Shown: positions 1 to 7,992, numbered from the stretch's first letter. The stretch is DNA of 31,397 nucleotides from JADKCL01 sp031424495 (GCA_031424495.1 JANPHP010000283.1:1-31397); one strand, 5' to 3'. Made by a program: numbers and translations. Notes: a model not told the origin generated them from the sequence alone.

Positions 1-1
1 G

Positions 2-451
2 CAAAGCATGATCAAGGAGATGCGTTATGGCGTGATCGATCGCCTCGGTCACAGCATCATTCCCATCGGCTTGCATGCCCAATCCGAAGCTCGGCTCAAA
101 CGCGACTCATTGGCTTACCTGGGATTTGCAACGCTCATCGCCAATGGCCGCACATGCTTGATCGATGGTCGTGGCCGGCGGTTTGGCTGCTCAGGAAGTG
201 CGCTCGACGCCCTGCAAAAGGAGTGGATGGGTACGCGCTGCGAAGGGCAGGAGATGATCGCCGTGAGCAAGAATGGCTTGTGGGGCTTTTGCAATGCCCG
301 CGGCACACTTGTGATTCCTTGCATTTATTCGTCGGTTGAGTGTTTCGATGGTGGACTCGCGCGCGTGTGGCCATCGACTGACAATGGCAAGCTATCCTAT
401 TTTATTGATACATCAGGCCGAGCCTATTACCGTGCAGCTACAGGCGGTTGA
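2..451 (+). CDS. WG-repeat protein, C-terminal fragment
   Basis: The reading frame is open to the left edge, so the gene probably starts outside the window; the first ATG inside is at 8. Two WG-type repeats are visible: YGVIDRLGHSIIPIG near the start and GLWGFCNARGTLVIPCIYSS around residues 89-108, each with the usual hydrophobic-W/Y-G-h-h-D/N-x-x-G-x-h-h-I-P pattern. A degenerate third unit ends near the stop (YFIDTSGRAYY). WG repeats form beta-rich ligand or protein interaction surfaces in many Bacteroidota proteins, but a specific role cannot be read from the repeats. No signal peptide can be judged because the N-terminus is missing. Confidence 0.75.
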   Translation, partial: QSMIKEMRYGVIDRLGHSIIPIGLHAQSEARLKRDSLAYLGFATLIANGRTCLIDGRGRRFGCSGSALDALQKEWMGTRCEGQEMIAVSKNGLWGFCNARGTLVIPCIYSSVECFDGGLARVWPSTDNGKLSYFIDTSGRAYYRAATGG

Positions 452-659
452 CCGTTGCTGGCGGGCATTTCAGGCGGATGCAAGCGCCACCTAAATTTGC
501 CATCCAAGACTCGTCTATTGACGCTGTAACTGGTAAAAATCCTCCCAAAGATGGGTTTTGTCGCGTGGCCGATTGCAGACCGTGCAGGAAATTGCTACTT
601 TCAACCTTTGAATCTCAGCAGCGAAATCGGCATTTATCCCCTGTCTAATGTATTGCAAT

Positions 660-3041
660 ATGAAAAACATGGTACGCACATTGTTTTTGAGCCTACTGAT
701 TTCCTGTCTCGCACACAATTTGCAGGCGCAGTGCGCGCCTGGGCAAGCCGTCGTTGCGGTCACGATCATTCCCGACAATTACCCCAACGAGACCAGCTGG
801 GAACTCCGGGACAATCAAGGCAACCTGCTGGGATCGGCCAGCAATGCCTTGGGAGACACGATGTGCATCGCCAACAACCTCTGTTTGGAATTCACCATTT
901 TTGACAGCTATGGAGACGGCATTTGCTGCGCTTTTGGGCAAGGATCCTATTCCGTGACCTACAACGGAAACGTCGTCGCAGCCGGTGGCGCCTTCAGCAG
1001 CAGCGAAGCTTCCACCTTTGGCAATTGCCCGCCTGGATCGAGTTGCACATTTGCAGACACGATCACAACCGGCAACCACGTCGCTTCAGGACGCAATTTC
1101 TGGTATTCTTGGACGCCCGACTCCACGGGCACCTATGAAATCACGACCTGCAATACCAACAATTGCAATACCGTCGTCTGGATTTACGACCATTGTTTGG
1201 GCCTGCAATGGGACAATACCAACCAAGGCACAGTCTTTTACAATGACAACGATTGCGGTTTGCAAGCGCGCGTAGTTGGTTACTTTGCCGGTGGGGTAGA
1301 GTACTGGATACGCATCGGCGATGCAGGCAACAATTGCCCGGGCGCCATCAACTGGGCGCTCAATTACTTGGGCCCTGTCGTCGGTTGCACGGATTCGCTC
1401 TCTTGTAACTACAATCCGCTGGCGACTGTGACCGACACTTGCTACTACCCTGGTGACTCGCTCTGCCCCGATGGGCCCGACCTCACTGTGGTGCAATCTG
1501 CGGTCGAGGGCTCGATGGGGCTCGATGTCCTCAATCAAGTCGATCCCTGCTTGGTCAATGAGGGTTGCCTCACAGGTTACGGCGTGCGTGACTTGATCAG
1601 GTTTACGACCCACATCAAAAATATCGGCAACCAAGACTTCTACATCGGCGACCCTACCGCCAATCCGCAGATGTTCCAATTCGATGTTTGCCACAACCAT
1701 TACCACTTCCAGGGCTATGCAGAATATGTGCTCTATGATACCGCATCGCAACCCTTGCCGATCGGTTTCAAAAACGGATTTTGCGTGCTCGACTTGGAAT
1801 GCGGCGGCGGCGGCACTGCCCAGTATGGCTGTGGCAACATGGGCATCTCCACAGGCTGCGGCGACATCTATGACCGCAGTTTGGAATGCCAATGGATCGA
1901 CATCACCGATGTGCCCAGCGGCCACTACACCCTCGTGGTGCGCGTGAACTGGAATCGCCTCAACGACGCACTTGGTCGTGTCGAGACAGATTTCAACAAC
2001 AACTGGGCCCAGGTCTGTTTTGACCTCACCAAAGATCCCATTCCCGGCGGACACAACCACGTCATGACAATCGATCCCAATTGCCCATCGATCGTGGATT
2101 GCAACGGCGTGACCTTTGGTCCGTCGGTCTACGATTGCGCTGGTGTTTGCGATGGCGGTGCATTGCGCGGCGACTTGGATGTGAATCAAGCTCAGCAGAC
2201 CGTAGACGGCAGCCTCTACGTCTCGGATATCTTGGGCAACAGCACGACGGTCACGCCCTGCACAGACCTCAACAACGATGGCGCCATCACCGTCACAGAT
2301 GCTGCGCTCATCAATGCCTGCGCATTGCGCGGCGACAACTATACTGTGCAAGGTGGCGGCATTCATGACTATTGCAGCGACCTGCCACAAAACATCATCA
2401 ACATCAATGACACCGTGCACTTGCGCCTAGGCGCGATCGACTACAATGCGCAAACCGTCGTCGTCGAGGTGAACAATCCCGATTGCCGCGTCGCAGCCTA
2501 TCAATTTAACGTGTCGGGTATCGTGTTGAGCCAGGCCGACAACCTGATTCCGATAGCTGAATACCCCAATAGCGTGCAGACGAATGCGGGCGGCACCGTA
2601 ATTTCCGTGACGATGCAGGATTCCAGCATCAGTAAGACCTTGGGTTGGCGCCCACTCACGCGGCTCCATTACAGCGCGGTCACGGGCGCCCAAATCTGCA
2701 TCAGTCAGATCGTAGACATCGTCAATGAAAACTATGAAAACGTGCTGCACACGATTGAGGGCAGCTGCATCACCCTCGTTTCGCGTGCCGAGCCTGTCGG
2801 ACCCTTTCAGGTGAGCGTATTTCCCAATCCATTTGACCGCAGCACAACCCTGCAGTTTGAGATGGCATCCAAGGAAAAATACTCATTGGAGCTACGCGAC
2901 ATGCATGGACGCGTCGTGCGTGACTACGGGCAGCTGCGCAGCAATCGCATCGAAATCGAGCGCGGCTCACTGGATGCAGGCATGTATTTCTACAGCTTGC
3001 GCGGCAAAACCGAGCAGGTCGGCAAATTGATCATCTATTGA
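660..3041 (+). CDS. T9SS-exported protein with lysyl-oxidase domain
   Basis: The N-terminus is a signal peptide (MVRTLFLSLLISCLAHNLQAQ); ATGs at 648, 660 and 669 are possible starts and 660 gives the best signal. Residues ~24-122 form the Cys-rich domain common in Bacteroidota secreted proteins (IFDSYGDGICCAFGQGSY). A module ending in GCTDSLSCNYNP follows. Residues ~274-455 match the lysyl oxidase family: the copper-site motif CHNHYH (His345, 347, 349), the lysine in FKNGFC (Lys371) and the tyrosine in DIYDRSLECQWIDITDV (Tyr404). Lys371 and Tyr404 align with the Lys320/Tyr355 pair that makes the LTQ cofactor of human LOX. A Ca-binding dockerin-like segment (DLNNDGAITVTDAALI) precedes a T9SS type A sorting domain from ~718 (VSVFPNPF to KLIIY). 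The protein should be exported by T9SS and could oxidise primary amines, possibly protein lysines; the substrate is unknown. Domain call is firm, activity is inference. Confidence 0.9.
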   Translation: MKNMVRTLFLSLLISCLAHNLQAQCAPGQAVVAVTIIPDNYPNETSWELRDNQGNLLGSASNALGDTMCIANNLCLEFTIFDSYGDGICCAFGQGSYSVTYNGNVVAAGGAFSSSEASTFGNCPPGSSCTFADTITTGNHVASGRNFWYSWTPDSTGTYEITTCNTNNCNTVVWIYDHCLGLQWDNTNQGTVFYNDNDCGLQARVVGYFAGGVEYWIRIGDAGNNCPGAINWALNYLGPVVGCTDSLSCNYNPLATVTDTCYYPGDSLCPDGPDLTVVQSAVEGSMGLDVLNQVDPCLVNEGCLTGYGVRDLIRFTTHIKNIGNQDFYIGDPTANPQMFQFDVCHNHYHFQGYAEYVLYDTASQPLPIGFKNGFCVLDLECGGGGTAQYGCGNMGISTGCGDIYDRSLECQWIDITDVPSGHYTLVVRVNWNRLNDALGRVETDFNNNWAQVCFDLTKDPIPGGHNHVMTIDPNCPSIVDCNGVTFGPSVYDCAGVCDGGALRGDLDVNQAQQTVDGSLYVSDILGNSTTVTPCTDLNNDGAITVTDAALINACALRGDNYTVQGGGIHDYCSDLPQNIININDTVHLRLGAIDYNAQTVVVEVNNPDCRVAAYQFNVSGIVLSQADNLIPIAEYPNSVQTNAGGTVISVTMQDSSISKTLGWRPLTRLHYSAVTGAQICISQIVDIVNENYENVLHTIEGSCITLVSRAEPVGPFQVSVFPNPFDRSTTLQFEMASKEKYSLELRDMHGRVVRDYGQLRSNRIEIERGSLDAGMYFYSLRGKTEQVGKLIIY

Positions 3042-3080
3042 TCCAAGCCTTGGCTTGTAGGCAAGGATTTGCCTTAAAAC

Positions 3081-3117
3081 AGGATGGAGAATGTGGGAAT
3101 ACTGCATTCTCCATCTT
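3081..3117 (+). terminator. Terminator hairpin after the lysyl-oxidase gene
   Basis: The arms gatggagaatg (3083-3093) and cattctccatc (3105-3115) are perfect complements; an outer G-T and A-T pair extends the stem to 13 bp. The loop is 11 nt and a T-rich cttattt follows. It lies 40 bases after the stop codon. Confidence 0.75.
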
Positions 3118-3268
3118 ATTTCAGGGCCTTCCCTTGAAAATTATGACAAGTCCTCCCTTAAAGTCACTCCTGCTTTTTAATAAGTTTGAGCTATTAAAAA
3201 CATCTAATAGAAGGTTAAATCGTCAATTACGTGATTCAAAATATTGTAATAATAATCAATATTCTCAT

Positions 3269-3298
3269 TTTGCAGGGGCCCGGATGCCTGTATATTTG
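3269..3298 (+). promoter_or_regulatory. Bacteroidota promoter of small unit A
   Basis: TTTG at 3269-3272 and TATATTTG at 3291-3298 are separated by 18 bases, matching the Bacteroidota primary sigma consensus TTTG/TAnnTTTG. Transcription should begin at about 3302-3305. Confidence 0.7.
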
Positions 3299-3327
3299 TC
3301 CTAGATGAATTGATCGAGCCATCGATC

Positions 3328-3390
3328 ATGAACTCTGACGATTACGTTCTTTTTTTGGCAATTGGCTTTAGACATAGTTTTAGAGGGTGA
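3328..3390 (+). CDS. Possible 20-residue hydrophobic peptide, unit A
   Basis: The frame encodes MNSDDYVLFLAIGFRHSFRG and lies wholly inside the small transcript of unit A. Fifteen residues (DDYVLFLAIGFRHSF) are shared with the corresponding frame of copy B. The centre is hydrophobic (VLFLAIGF), as in membrane-active small peptides. The ATG sits at the 3' edge of the 5' hairpin. The nucleotide block is identical in both copies, so no synonymous changes are available to test coding selection. No Shine-Dalgarno is present, which is not informative in Bacteroidota. Confidence 0.3.
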   Translation: MNSDDYVLFLAIGFRHSFRG

Positions 3391-3436
3391 TTAACCCTTA
3401 ATGAATCGTTCTTTAGTTTTCCTCTCTTTTGAGAAA
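3336..3436 (+). repeat. Direct repeat core, copy A
   Basis: About 100 bases starting tgacgattacgttc are repeated at 3665-3766. The two copies differ mainly by short indels after base 46 and in the loop of the agggt/accct hairpin. Confidence 0.9.
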
Positions 3437-3438
3437 CC

Positions 3439-3472
3439 AAGACTCCCTCAGCCTAAAAGCTGAGGGAGTCTT
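3439..3472 (+). terminator. Terminator of small unit A
   Basis: aagactccctcagc (3439-3452) pairs perfectly with gctgagggagtctt (3459-3472) over 14 bp with loop ctaaaa. The 3' tail (gattta) is only moderately T-rich. Confidence 0.7.
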
Positions 3473-3592
3473 GATTTAGGGGGTAAGCGGGCTTGACAGG
3501 TTGAAATATAAAAATGAATACCCAAAATGATCCAATGGGCTTCATTTATGCCAATCATGGATCGTGAAAATTTATAATAATGAGTTCAATTC

Positions 3593-3626
3593 TTGTTTCG
3601 GATGCCGGAAAAGAAGGCTATCCTTG
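3593..3626 (+). promoter_or_regulatory. Candidate promoter of small unit B
   Basis: TATCCTTG at 3619-3626 is one base from TAnnTTTG and lies at the same place relative to the core as the promoter of copy A; TTG at 3593-3595 is 23 bases upstream, slightly long. The upstream cggatgcc is also shared with copy A, so the promoter region was duplicated with the unit. Confidence 0.45.
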
Positions 3627-3641
3627 TCTTACAATTAGATG

Positions 3642-3713
3642 ATGACCGCGCCTGCGGTCATTTATGACGATTACGTTCTTTTTTTGGCAATTGGCTTTAG
3701 ACATAGTTTTTAG
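3642..3713 (+). CDS. Possible 23-residue hydrophobic peptide, unit B
   Basis: The frame encodes MTAPAVIY followed by DDYVLFLAIGFRHSF and a stop. The start codon forms the first three bases of the 5' hairpin stem, so folding would hide it. It shares its hydrophobic half with the peptide of copy A but has a different N-terminus. Evidence for translation is limited to conservation of the frame. Confidence 0.3.
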   Translation: MTAPAVIYDDYVLFLAIGFRHSF

Positions 3714-3766
3714 AAAGGGTCGATTACCCTGATGAATCGTTCTTTTAGTTTTCCTCTCTTAGAGAA
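3665..3766 (+). repeat. Direct repeat core, copy B
   Basis: Homologous to 3336-3436, offset 329 bases; see the small RNA entries for the structure. Confidence 0.9.
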
Positions 3767-3769
3767 TTG

Positions 3770-3812
3770 AAACTCCCCCGGCAAATCTTGATTTCTGGGG
3801 GAGTTTTGTTTT
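3770..3812 (+). terminator. Terminator of small unit B
   Basis: aaactccccc (3770-3779) pairs with gggggagttt (3797-3806) with a 17-nt loop, followed by tgtttt. The stem sequence differs from terminator A. It may also serve the convergent gene ending at 3824. Confidence 0.7.
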
Positions 3813-3823
3813 GTGGCTCACCG

Positions 3824-4582
3824 CTAGGAAATGTAGCGGGTGGCAATCATCGGGATCGCTGTCATCGCGCTGTCGCGGTGGATTTCATGCAGCATCGCGA
3901 CTGCCTCCACAACCAAAAAGCGCATAAAATCCCATTCATCGATGAATCCCAGCGCGGTATGTGTGATCTCTGTTTGCGGCAAAAAATGCATCCGCCGATT
4001 TTTGTAGCTCATATTCAGTGGCTTGCCGTCTGCTGGGCAAAACCGTCCGAGTTGGCTCAGGCTATCGCGATGCAGTTGCAACAGCGGTAGCAAAGGGGCA
4101 TAGCCGATGCAGCTGCAATCGGCAACCACCCTTGCCCACACCCGATGCAGTGACCATTGCGTGGCCGCCGCTTCGCCGGTGAGCGCAACGGCATATTGAC
4201 GCATCGCCATGTCCAATTGACGCATTACCCCTTGCGCATAGCCCAAGTGCAGCATTTGCCGCAGCGCCATGTTGTTGGAGGCCATCAACCGCGTGTCGAC
4301 CGAATGTGTGATCTCTGCTTGGGATTGCCACCAAGTCTCGTCTGTGCCATGACTGCGCATCTGCATCGCACCCAGCAACAATGCATGTGCAAGGCCGCTG
4401 AGTTCATGAAACACGACAAATCTTTGATCCGGATGGGGGTAGAGACGTGCATATTGTTGCCGAGCCTCCGAGGCGATGTGGTAAACTTCGGCTGCAAACC
4501 TTACAACTCGCTGGGCTGGGAAATTCCAGGTATCACGCGGATCATAAGCGTCAAAATCAAAATCGGGTATCAGAATGGCCAT
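3824..4582 (-). CDS. Hypothetical protein, 252 aa
   Basis: I do not recognise this protein. It starts MAILIPDFDFDAYDPRDTW, has no signal peptide or clear membrane segment, and appears mostly alpha-helical and rich in Met, His, Gln and Trp (for example METWW-type and MRQLDMAMRQY stretches). Recurring HxxxxxH/HEL arrangements (FHELSGLAHAL, MLHEIHRDS) are present but do not form an HExxH metalloprotease motif. It lies 45 bases downstream of the cupin gene on the same strand and may be the last gene of that operon. Frame length, a sensible start and normal composition support that it is real. Confidence 0.7.
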   Translation of the reverse strand: MAILIPDFDFDAYDPRDTWNFPAQRVVRFAAEVYHIASEARQQYARLYPHPDQRFVVFHELSGLAHALLLGAMQMRSHGTDETWWQSQAEITHSVDTRLMASNNMALRQMLHLGYAQGVMRQLDMAMRQYAVALTGEAAATQWSLHRVWARVVADCSCIGYAPLLPLLQLHRDSLSQLGRFCPADGKPLNMSYKNRRMHFLPQTEITHTALGFIDEWDFMRFLVVEAVAMLHEIHRDSAMTAIPMIATRYIS

Positions 4583-4627
4583 TGCAGCTAGTTTAGGATC
4601 ACCTCATCCGCATAAAAAAAGCTGCGG

Positions 4628-5122
4628 CTAGGTCAATGCTTGGATCAGCAAAGCATGTTCGGGAAAGGTTTGGAGGAGCGATTGGCGCGTCGCCAATTCA
4701 AAGTCTGCAAAGTCAAATCCAGGAGCCATCGTGCATCCGCAGAGCGTGTAAGTCTCACCTGCACGCACACGGGCGCCAAACCAAGTCCCTGCAGGCACCA
4801 GTAATTGCAACGATTCTCCCGCCAAAATGTCTGCTCCTAGCACTTTGATCTCCAGTTGGCCTTCGGGGGAAATGCAGCAAATTTCCAAGGCATCGCCTTG
4901 GTAATAGTGCCAGATTTCATCGGTTTGCAACCGATGGAAACGCGAGGGGCGGTCTGCCGTGACCAGAAAATAAATGGCTGTGCCAGCGGCGCGCGCGCCA
5001 ACCGATAGCTGCAAGCTCAATCCGCTGCGGTAGGATTCTTTGAAATAGCCACCTTCCGGATGGAACTCCAAGCCCAATTGCGCGATCCAGAATTGCGCAT
5101 CGTGCCGATGAAGTGTCTCCAT
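4628..5122 (-). CDS. DUF985 / Cupin_5 family protein
   Basis: The 164-residue protein matches the DUF985 cupin family across its length: WIAQLGLEFHPEGGYFKESYRS at the N-terminus (only part quoted here as the family signature LxxHPEGGYF), AGTAIYFLV, the cupin strand SRFHRLQTDEIWHYYQGD and the GTWFGARV-GFDFADFEL C-terminus. Members are small beta-barrel dimers; yeast and plant relatives have been solved but the reaction is not settled. The ATG overlaps the stop of the upstream adhesin gene by one base (TAATG), so the two are probably translationally coupled. The functional link to the adhesin is not obvious. No export signal is present, so it is cytoplasmic. Confidence 0.88.
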   Translation of the reverse strand: METLHRHDAQFWIAQLGLEFHPEGGYFKESYRSGLSLQLSVGARAAGTAIYFLVTADRPSRFHRLQTDEIWHYYQGDALEICCISPEGQLEIKVLGADILAGESLQLLVPAGTWFGARVRAGETYTLCGCTMAPGFDFADFELATRQSLLQTFPEHALLIQALT

Positions 5123-7827
5123 TAGCGCAGCAGCGTGACCGGAAATGCCTTCTGCTTGTCGGTGTCGGGGATGTCGTTGTCACCCACGATGCGCACACCC
5201 ACGTAGTACACGCCTTCGGGTGCATCCGCACCGCCGCTCGTCTTGCCATTCCACATTGCCTGTTTGTCTGTGGTCGTGAAGATCTTCACGCCCCACCGGT
5301 CAAACACCGAGATCTGGTAGAAAGCATTGCCATAAGGCGCATGGTAGTTGAACAGCAGCACGTCATTGATGCCGTCGCCATTGGGCGTGAACACGTTTGG
5401 CACAGTGAACGGATCAATTTGGATGTTCACCGTGGCAGTGCCTTGGCAGCCATTGGTATCGGTTCCCACGACGGTGTAGAGCTGCGACGTGATCGGCGCA
5501 GCGACAGGATTGGGGCAAGTATTGCAATTCATCATCGTGTCTGGGCTCCAGACATAATAGATTGCACCCGTAGCCTCCATCTGCACGCGTTGTCCAGGGT
5601 TGATGGTGACATTGCCGGGAGTAGCCTGCACCACGAGCGGTACGACGGTCACAGCAATGGGAAATATCAATTGGCAACCTGTCGTCGTGTCTTGCACAAT
5701 CGCAGTGTAGTTGGCTGTGACGGGTGGGCCAGCCACTGGATTTGCGATCGAGTCATTGGTGAGCGTGCCCGGCAGCGTGCTGAGCCACAAATAGGTATAG
5801 TTGCCCGATCCGCCTGTCGGCTGCAGGTTGAACCCAACGGAATCGCCCAAGCAGATGATGGTATCATTGAAATGAACCACTTCCAAGTTGTAAACACTGA
5901 TGTGGATCGAGTCGATATAGCCGCATCCTGTCTGTGAATTCACGCCAAACAGAAAATAAGTGGTATCGACCGTCGGGAATATTGAGGTATTGGGATCAGT
6001 AGGATTGCTCAAGCCGCTCGCCGGTGTCCAAATCCAGGTATCGATGCCAGACGTACCAAATGTGCCAGTGACATTAACGATGCCACTGTTGCAGATAAAC
6101 GTGTCGGCCACCGTGATGTCGATCGAGTCAGAGACATTGACGACGACAGTCGCCATGCCAGTACCTTGGCAGCCGTTGGCGTCGGTTACCGTGACGATAA
6201 ACGTCGTCGTGGCTTGTGGTGAACTTGTTTCATTTTGTGCATTGCCACCGCTGCTCCATTGGAAGGTGTAGGGCGCAGCACCGCCCGTAGGTGAGGAAGT
6301 GAGTGTCGTGCTCAGGCCCGCGCAAATTGTGTCGGGGGTCGCAACGACGGTCACGATCGCAGTGTCTCGCACAAAGACGTCGATCGTGCCGATGGTGCTG
6401 CAGGTGTTGAGGTCGGTCACGGTCACCGTATAGGTGGTTGAGGCAGATGGACTTACCTGAATGGCCGCTGTGGTGCCACCGCCCGGGCTCCACAAGTAAG
6501 TGTAGTTGCCGCTGCCGCCGCTCGCAGTTGTAACTAGCGTCGTGGTTTCGCCTTGGCAGACGGTATCGGGGTTGGCACTCATTGCTACCGAAGGCGTATC
6601 GTTCATCGTCACCGACACAGTAGCCGAGTCTTTGCAACTAGCCGATCCGCTCACGTCTGTGACGAGCAGTTGGTAGGTCCAAGTGCCCGGCGCGGGTGGC
6701 ACAACCCAAGGTTGTGATCCCGTTGTCGTACTCAAATTGGTCGGCGGCGACCATTGATAGCTGTAGTTGGGATTGGCGGGGCCACCGAGTCTGATCGAGT
6801 CTCCCGCACAAAACTGCCCGCCTGAGCCGACGGCGGCGGTGGGGTTGGGCTCGACAGTTACAATGATGCTGTCACGATCACTGCAACCTGCGATATTGGT
6901 TACGAGGACATTGAGCGAATAGGGGATCGGGATGATCGAGTTGAAGGTCGGATTGGGGATGTTTTGATTGTTGATGATGGGGAAACCTTGGCCCCAGAAA
7001 TAAGTGATGCCACCCGTTGCATTCAACTGCAAGGGTTGGCCAGCGCAGACCGCGAGGTCGGGCCCAGCCTGGGCAAATTGAGCACCGACGCAGACGACCT
7101 GCGTTTGGCCCGGATTGCCGCTCGCACCGGTGATGCCCCAATAGACGTTGGTATTGCCGGCAAAAATCGTGTTGATCAAGTCAATCGTTGCATTTACCCT
7201 GAGTGTGGTGGCGTTCGGAAAGAAAATGCGCACGTTGTTGGTGGTGGGATTCCACACCACGCGAAAGGTGCGGCAAGAGCTATCGTTGACAATGCCACCG
7301 CTGATCAGTGCAGTCGTGGGGCCGGCAAGGGCCGAGGTGGTGATGCCGTTTTGGTGAATGGCGATATGGTTTGCGTTGATGTCGGCCACACCAGAAGCTT
7401 GGTTGGGCCAGGTATCAAGCTCAAAAGCAACGCTAGGAGAGATCGCGGTGTAATTGGGATCCGGTGGCACGGCAGCGCCATAGCCGAGTGCATTGCCACC
7501 AGCGCCATAGGCGTTGAGGCCCTGACGCTGCAAGACCAATGCAAGACCATCAGCCCCAAAACCGAGGCTATTAGGCCCCAACATCACTGACAGCGAAATG
7601 TCAAAGGGCTGGGCAAGATTGAGTTGCACCGAGTCCCAGACCACTCCACGTGTATTGGGCGCTTGTGACGTGAGGCGAATGCAGTCGCCACCCAAGCTCA
7701 CTGCAGAGTTCGGGCCAGGACCTGGGATTACTGGGAAATGCCACTGCGCGCACAAGCTCGCAGGCATTCCAAAAACCAAAACCGTCAAAAGAGCAACTAC
7801 ACCAAACAGATTCCGCGTCCGAACCAT
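5122..7827 (-). CDS. Lectin/Ig-like adhesin with gliding-motility C-terminal domain
   Basis: A signal peptide (VVALLTVLVFGMPASLCAQ) leads into residues ~40-250, which resemble an L-type (legume) lectin fold: FGADGLALVLQ, SVAFELDTWPN, HIAIHQNG and the FRVVWNPTTNNVRIFF strand. At least six PKD/Ig-like repeats follow, with the typical GSGNYTYLWSP and TTYTVTVTD signatures and Cys-poor beta strands. The last ~95 residues (VFTPNGDGINDVL, FDRWGVKIF, PEGVYYVGVRI) are the gliding-motility-associated C-terminal domain that serves as a T9SS type B sorting signal. The protein is likely a surface or secreted glycan-binding adhesin. The lectin call is from pattern only; sorting domain and repeats are firm. 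The ATG at 7827 gives a good signal peptide. Confidence 0.9.
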   Translation of the reverse strand: MVRTRNLFGVVALLTVLVFGMPASLCAQWHFPVIPGPGPNSAVSLGGDCIRLTSQAPNTRGVVWDSVQLNLAQPFDISLSVMLGPNSLGFGADGLALVLQRQGLNAYGAGGNALGYGAAVPPDPNYTAISPSVAFELDTWPNQASGVADINANHIAIHQNGITTSALAGPTTALISGGIVNDSSCRTFRVVWNPTTNNVRIFFPNATTLRVNATIDLINTIFAGNTNVYWGITGASGNPGQTQVVCVGAQFAQAGPDLAVCAGQPLQLNATGGITYFWGQGFPIINNQNIPNPTFNSIIPIPYSLNVLVTNIAGCSDRDSIIVTVEPNPTAAVGSGGQFCAGDSIRLGGPANPNYSYQWSPPTNLSTTTGSQPWVVPPAPGTWTYQLLVTDVSGSASCKDSATVSVTMNDTPSVAMSANPDTVCQGETTTLVTTASGGSGNYTYLWSPGGGTTAAIQVSPSASTTYTVTVTDLNTCSTIGTIDVFVRDTAIVTVVATPDTICAGLSTTLTSSPTGGAAPYTFQWSSGGNAQNETSSPQATTTFIVTVTDANGCQGTGMATVVVNVSDSIDITVADTFICNSGIVNVTGTFGTSGIDTWIWTPASGLSNPTDPNTSIFPTVDTTYFLFGVNSQTGCGYIDSIHISVYNLEVVHFNDTIICLGDSVGFNLQPTGGSGNYTYLWLSTLPGTLTNDSIANPVAGPPVTANYTAIVQDTTTGCQLIFPIAVTVVPLVVQATPGNVTINPGQRVQMEATGAIYYVWSPDTMMNCNTCPNPVAAPITSQLYTVVGTDTNGCQGTATVNIQIDPFTVPNVFTPNGDGINDVLLFNYHAPYGNAFYQISVFDRWGVKIFTTTDKQAMWNGKTSGGADAPEGVYYVGVRIVGDNDIPDTDKQKAFPVTLLR

Positions 7828-7992
7828 ATATCAATCCTTCAATTAGTTTACAAAGAAAGCGGTTTTTATTCAGTTTTAAAAGGATTTGGACCTTGGGAAG
7901 CCCTTCAATCACCTGCGAAATGTAACATCTGCTCAGGTTTGCAGGTGGCAAAGCACGCGTGATGGATATTCTTTTCCTAAATTGCAGCGCTC

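Larger units (their letters stand above)
3305..3476 (+). ncRNA. Candidate structured small RNA, copy A
   Basis: A promoter lies just upstream and a 14-bp terminator ends the unit, so a free-standing RNA of about 170 nt is expected. Its parts are a 5' hairpin (tgatcg 3311-3316 / cgatca 3323-3328), then a ~100-nt core shared with copy B. In the core acgatt (3338-3343) can pair with aatcgt (3404-3409), closing around an inner hairpin agggt/accct. A small tctc/gaga hairpin follows, then the terminator. The first 46 core bases are identical in copy B, while both outer hairpins differ in sequence but keep perfect pairing. No plus-strand gene follows for over 4 kb, which argues against a riboswitch. 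The RNA family is not recognised, and it may instead be a mRNA for a micropeptide. Confidence 0.55.
3632..3812 (+). ncRNA. Candidate structured small RNA, copy B
   Basis: This is the second copy of the unit. The 5' hairpin is atgaccgc (3642-3649) / gcggtcat (3654-3661), unrelated in sequence to that of copy A but in the same position. The conserved core follows (acgatt 3667-3672 pairing with aatcgt 3735-3740, inner agggt/accct hairpin with a changed loop), then a tctc/gaga hairpin and a terminator. Preservation of pairing with altered sequence in the outer stems supports a functional RNA structure. It ends 12 bases before the end of the convergent minus-strand gene. Confidence 0.55.
3118..3823. 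other. AT-rich non-genic region with two copies of a small transcription unit
   Basis: No conventional gene is visible here. The first ~140 bases are AT-rich without recognisable content. The rest holds two homologous promoter-hairpin-core-terminator units, annotated separately, separated by about 120 bases that contain only an imperfect hairpin (gatcca at ~3530 against tggatc at ~3560). Confidence 0.7.

Noticed and set aside
448..648. A 66-codon plus-strand frame between the WG and lysyl-oxidase genes
   Set aside because: No protein-like features; it overlaps the upstream stop and the next start.
1086..2420. A 444-codon open frame on the minus strand
   Set aside because: It is the antisense shadow of the lysyl-oxidase gene, with no family signature and Val/Ala/Ile/Asp-heavy composition.
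3260..3740. Minus-strand mini-ORFs starting MSKANCQKKNVIV in both copies of the small unit
   Set aside because: No minus-strand promoter is visible and the promoter and terminator layout favours the plus strand; they are a mirror of the conserved core.
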